DNA from: Parazoarcus communis
Lineage (GTDB): Bacteria; Pseudomonadota; Gammaproteobacteria; Burkholderiales; Rhodocyclaceae
DNA length: 64,000 bases
Assembly: GCF_003111665.1 (NCBI RefSeq)
Contig: NZ_CP022188.1
Location: forward strand, 1,612,001-1,676,000
Direction: 5' to 3'
Shown: positions 62,863 through 64,000 of the stretch, piece after piece
Position numbering within the stretch: position 1 is the first letter of the stretch
Layout: every line of letters begins with the position of its first letter
The notes under the pieces: generated by a model
Seen by the model: only the letters and a program-made list of their open reading frames with translations
What the model was told of the DNA's origin: nothing
The model's database searches: none
Program-made: the position numbers and the translations under genes

Positions 62863-63270
62863 ATGAACATTCCGCTGAACGAGCAACGCACGATTGCTGC
62901 CCGCCTGGTCGCGCTGACGCTGATCTCGGACGGAGAACTCGCCAATCGCGAGGTGGAGGCGCTGGACCGGCACGAGATTGCGGCACTGCTGGGGATCCCC
63001 CGCGACGTACTGATTCAGGCCGTCATCGATCACTGCCAGGAGCTGCTGGCGCGTGGAGGGAATACGGAGGCCGTGCGCCTGCTGGATCTGGAGCAGGTCG
63101 AGCACATGCTCGATCGCGTCACCGATCCGTCGCTGCGGTCCCTGACCTGCCAGGCCATGCTGGTGCTGTCGAAGGCGGACGGGCGGATTTCCCAGCCCGA
63201 GCAGACCTTGCTGCGCCACGCCCTGAGCCGCTGGGATCTGTCTCTGAGCGAACTCGGCGCGCAGCGCTGA
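62863..63270 (+). CDS. TerB-like protein
   Basis: A 135-residue helical acidic protein (RLVALTLISDGELANREVEALD and AMLVLSKADGRISQPEQTLL), resembling the TerB fold with two acidic DGE/DGR loops. TerB proteins bind metal and are tied to tellurite or stress responses, but single TerB-like proteins have no settled role. AAGGAG precedes the ATG at 62863, which is better than the in-frame upstream codons. Confidence 0.75.
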   Translation: MNIPLNEQRTIAARLVALTLISDGELANREVEALDRHEIAALLGIPRDVLIQAVIDHCQELLARGGNTEAVRLLDLEQVEHMLDRVTDPSLRSLTCQAMLVLSKADGRISQPEQTLLRHALSRWDLSLSELGAQR

Positions 63271-63317
63271 AGGCGTGTCAGGTCTGCGCCGCGGCGGTGA
63301 ACCGGTGCGGCCCAGCC

Positions 63318-63698
63318 TCAGGCGCAGGACACCGTTGCGGGCAGGTGGCGGACATGAACGGCGAGCCAGACGGTGTCGGGTGCAGTGGATTCGACGCGAT
63401 GGCGGCAGTGGGCGGGGATGGTCACCCAGTCACCCGGTCGCATGGACATGCGGCTGTCGTCATCGAAAGCGAGCTCCGCGCTACCGGTCACGACCATGAC
63501 CCATTCGTCGTCGGGCTGGTCGTACCAGAAGCCGGGCGGGCTCGCGCTGCCGTGGGAGACGATCCGTTCGACGCAGGTGGTGTCCGTCTGCAGCAGCGGC
63601 AGGAATTTTTCACCGCCTTCTGGAGCGCCGAGATCGGCAAACAGGTTGCCGGTGGACTGCAGCAGTGTCGCGCTGCGTGTTTCTCGTTCGAAAGTCAT
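63318..63698 (-). CDS. Cupin-domain protein
   Basis: A 126-residue single-domain cupin with WYDQPDDEWVMVVTGSAEL and MRPGDWVTIPAHCRHRVEST, equivalent to the two cupin motifs. Motif 1 has Asp/Glu in place of the His-x-His pair and motif 2 keeps a His, so metal binding may be altered. Function is not known. It is convergent with the TerB-like gene. Confidence 0.8.
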   Translation of the reverse strand: MTFERETRSATLLQSTGNLFADLGAPEGGEKFLPLLQTDTTCVERIVSHGSASPPGFWYDQPDDEWVMVVTGSAELAFDDDSRMSMRPGDWVTIPAHCRHRVESTAPDTVWLAVHVRHLPATVSCA

Positions 63699-63736
63699 AG
63701 GCTCTATTTTAGTATCGATCCCTTATTAGCCTATTC

Positions 63737-64000
63737 TTATGGCGCGCTGCTGACCAGTTCAATCGTGTCTTTTTCCAGGTCGCGGCTAAGTGCGGAGATC
63801 AGCGTTCGCTGCATCTTCACGTAGCGTTTCTCGCCCGGGGCATACCAGATCAGGAAGTGAATCCGCACCGGCTCGAGGCCGGCGATGGTCTGACCCCCGG
63901 TGGCGTGGCGGGTGCTCCAGACTTCGACCTTCCAGGCGTCGAAGCTGCCGGCCGGTACGCGGACGGTTTCGCGTCCGATCACTTCGCCGGTGCCGTACCA
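63737..64000 (-). CDS. Partial protein of unknown function (5' end beyond window)
   Basis: The frame is open to the window edge; 87 residues are visible, ending ELVSSAP. The pattern WYGTGEVIGRETVRVPAGSFDAWKVEVW followed by IHFLIWYAPGEKRYVKMQR resembles DUF3108-like periplasmic beta-sheet proteins. The GTG at 63982 is internal, not a start. The assignment is tentative. Confidence 0.6.
   Translation of the reverse strand, partial: WYGTGEVIGRETVRVPAGSFDAWKVEVWSTRHATGGQTIAGLEPVRIHFLIWYAPGEKRYVKMQRTLISALSRDLEKDTIELVSSAP

Noticed and set aside
1-64000. tRNA, rRNA, CRISPR arrays or prophage
   Set aside because: No direct-repeat arrays, conserved RNA sequences or phage structural genes were noticed by eye. 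A covariance-model scan was not possible here.

Overview
The window looks like chromosomal DNA of a GC-rich denitrifying betaproteobacterium of the Rhodocyclales (Azoarcus/Aromatoleum/Thauera type). The reasons are the gmk-rpoZ-spoT order, a DUF3460 gene, a complete periplasmic nitrate reductase locus joined to a System I cytochrome c maturation locus, and a large pigment locus of the xanthomonadin/dialkylresorcinol hybrid kind known from Azoarcus. The genus is an inference. No rRNA, tRNA or CRISPR was seen.

Layout. 1-7335 (+): the 3' end of a hybrid sensor kinase with its LuxR-type response regulator, then housekeeping genes (gmk, rpoZ, spoT, a DUF3460 protein, a UbiE-like methyltransferase, an exonuclease/GIY-YIG fusion). 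7355-24577: a nitrate-respiration island. It holds a Crp/Fnr regulator divergent from narXL, then napFDAGHBC behind a perfect FNR-type box, then ccmABCDEFGHI for cytochrome c maturation (needed by NapB and NapC). 24668-27499 (-): alanine racemase, a membrane chemoreceptor and a 50-residue membrane protein.

27795-59523: a pigment (aryl polyene plus dialkylresorcinol) supercluster. The + strand arm carries a halogenase-like flavoprotein, a chorismatase for the hydroxybenzoate starter, an OmpV-like protein, an acyltransferase and a glycosyltransferase. The - strand arm carries ketoreductase, two hotdog dehydratases, KS and KS-like subunits, two ACPs, an AMP ligase, a methyltransferase, LolA/MMPL export proteins, a LpxL-like acyltransferase, a B12-radical SAM enzyme, an ABC-2 exporter, a BtrH-like acyltransferase, and DarB and DarA. 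DarA/DarB should make a dialkylresorcinol, and the type II PKS an aryl polyene acid. Joining the two would give an arcuflavin- or flexirubin-like ester. A diguanylate cyclase and a cation/proton antiporter lie within the locus.

59536-62608: a lipoprotein serine-hydrolase gene, which appears to have headed the dar operon, is split by a 1270-bp IS3-family element (60105-61374) with a 3-bp target duplication. Removing the element restores the reading frame exactly. The window ends with a TerB-like protein, a cupin and a partial gene.
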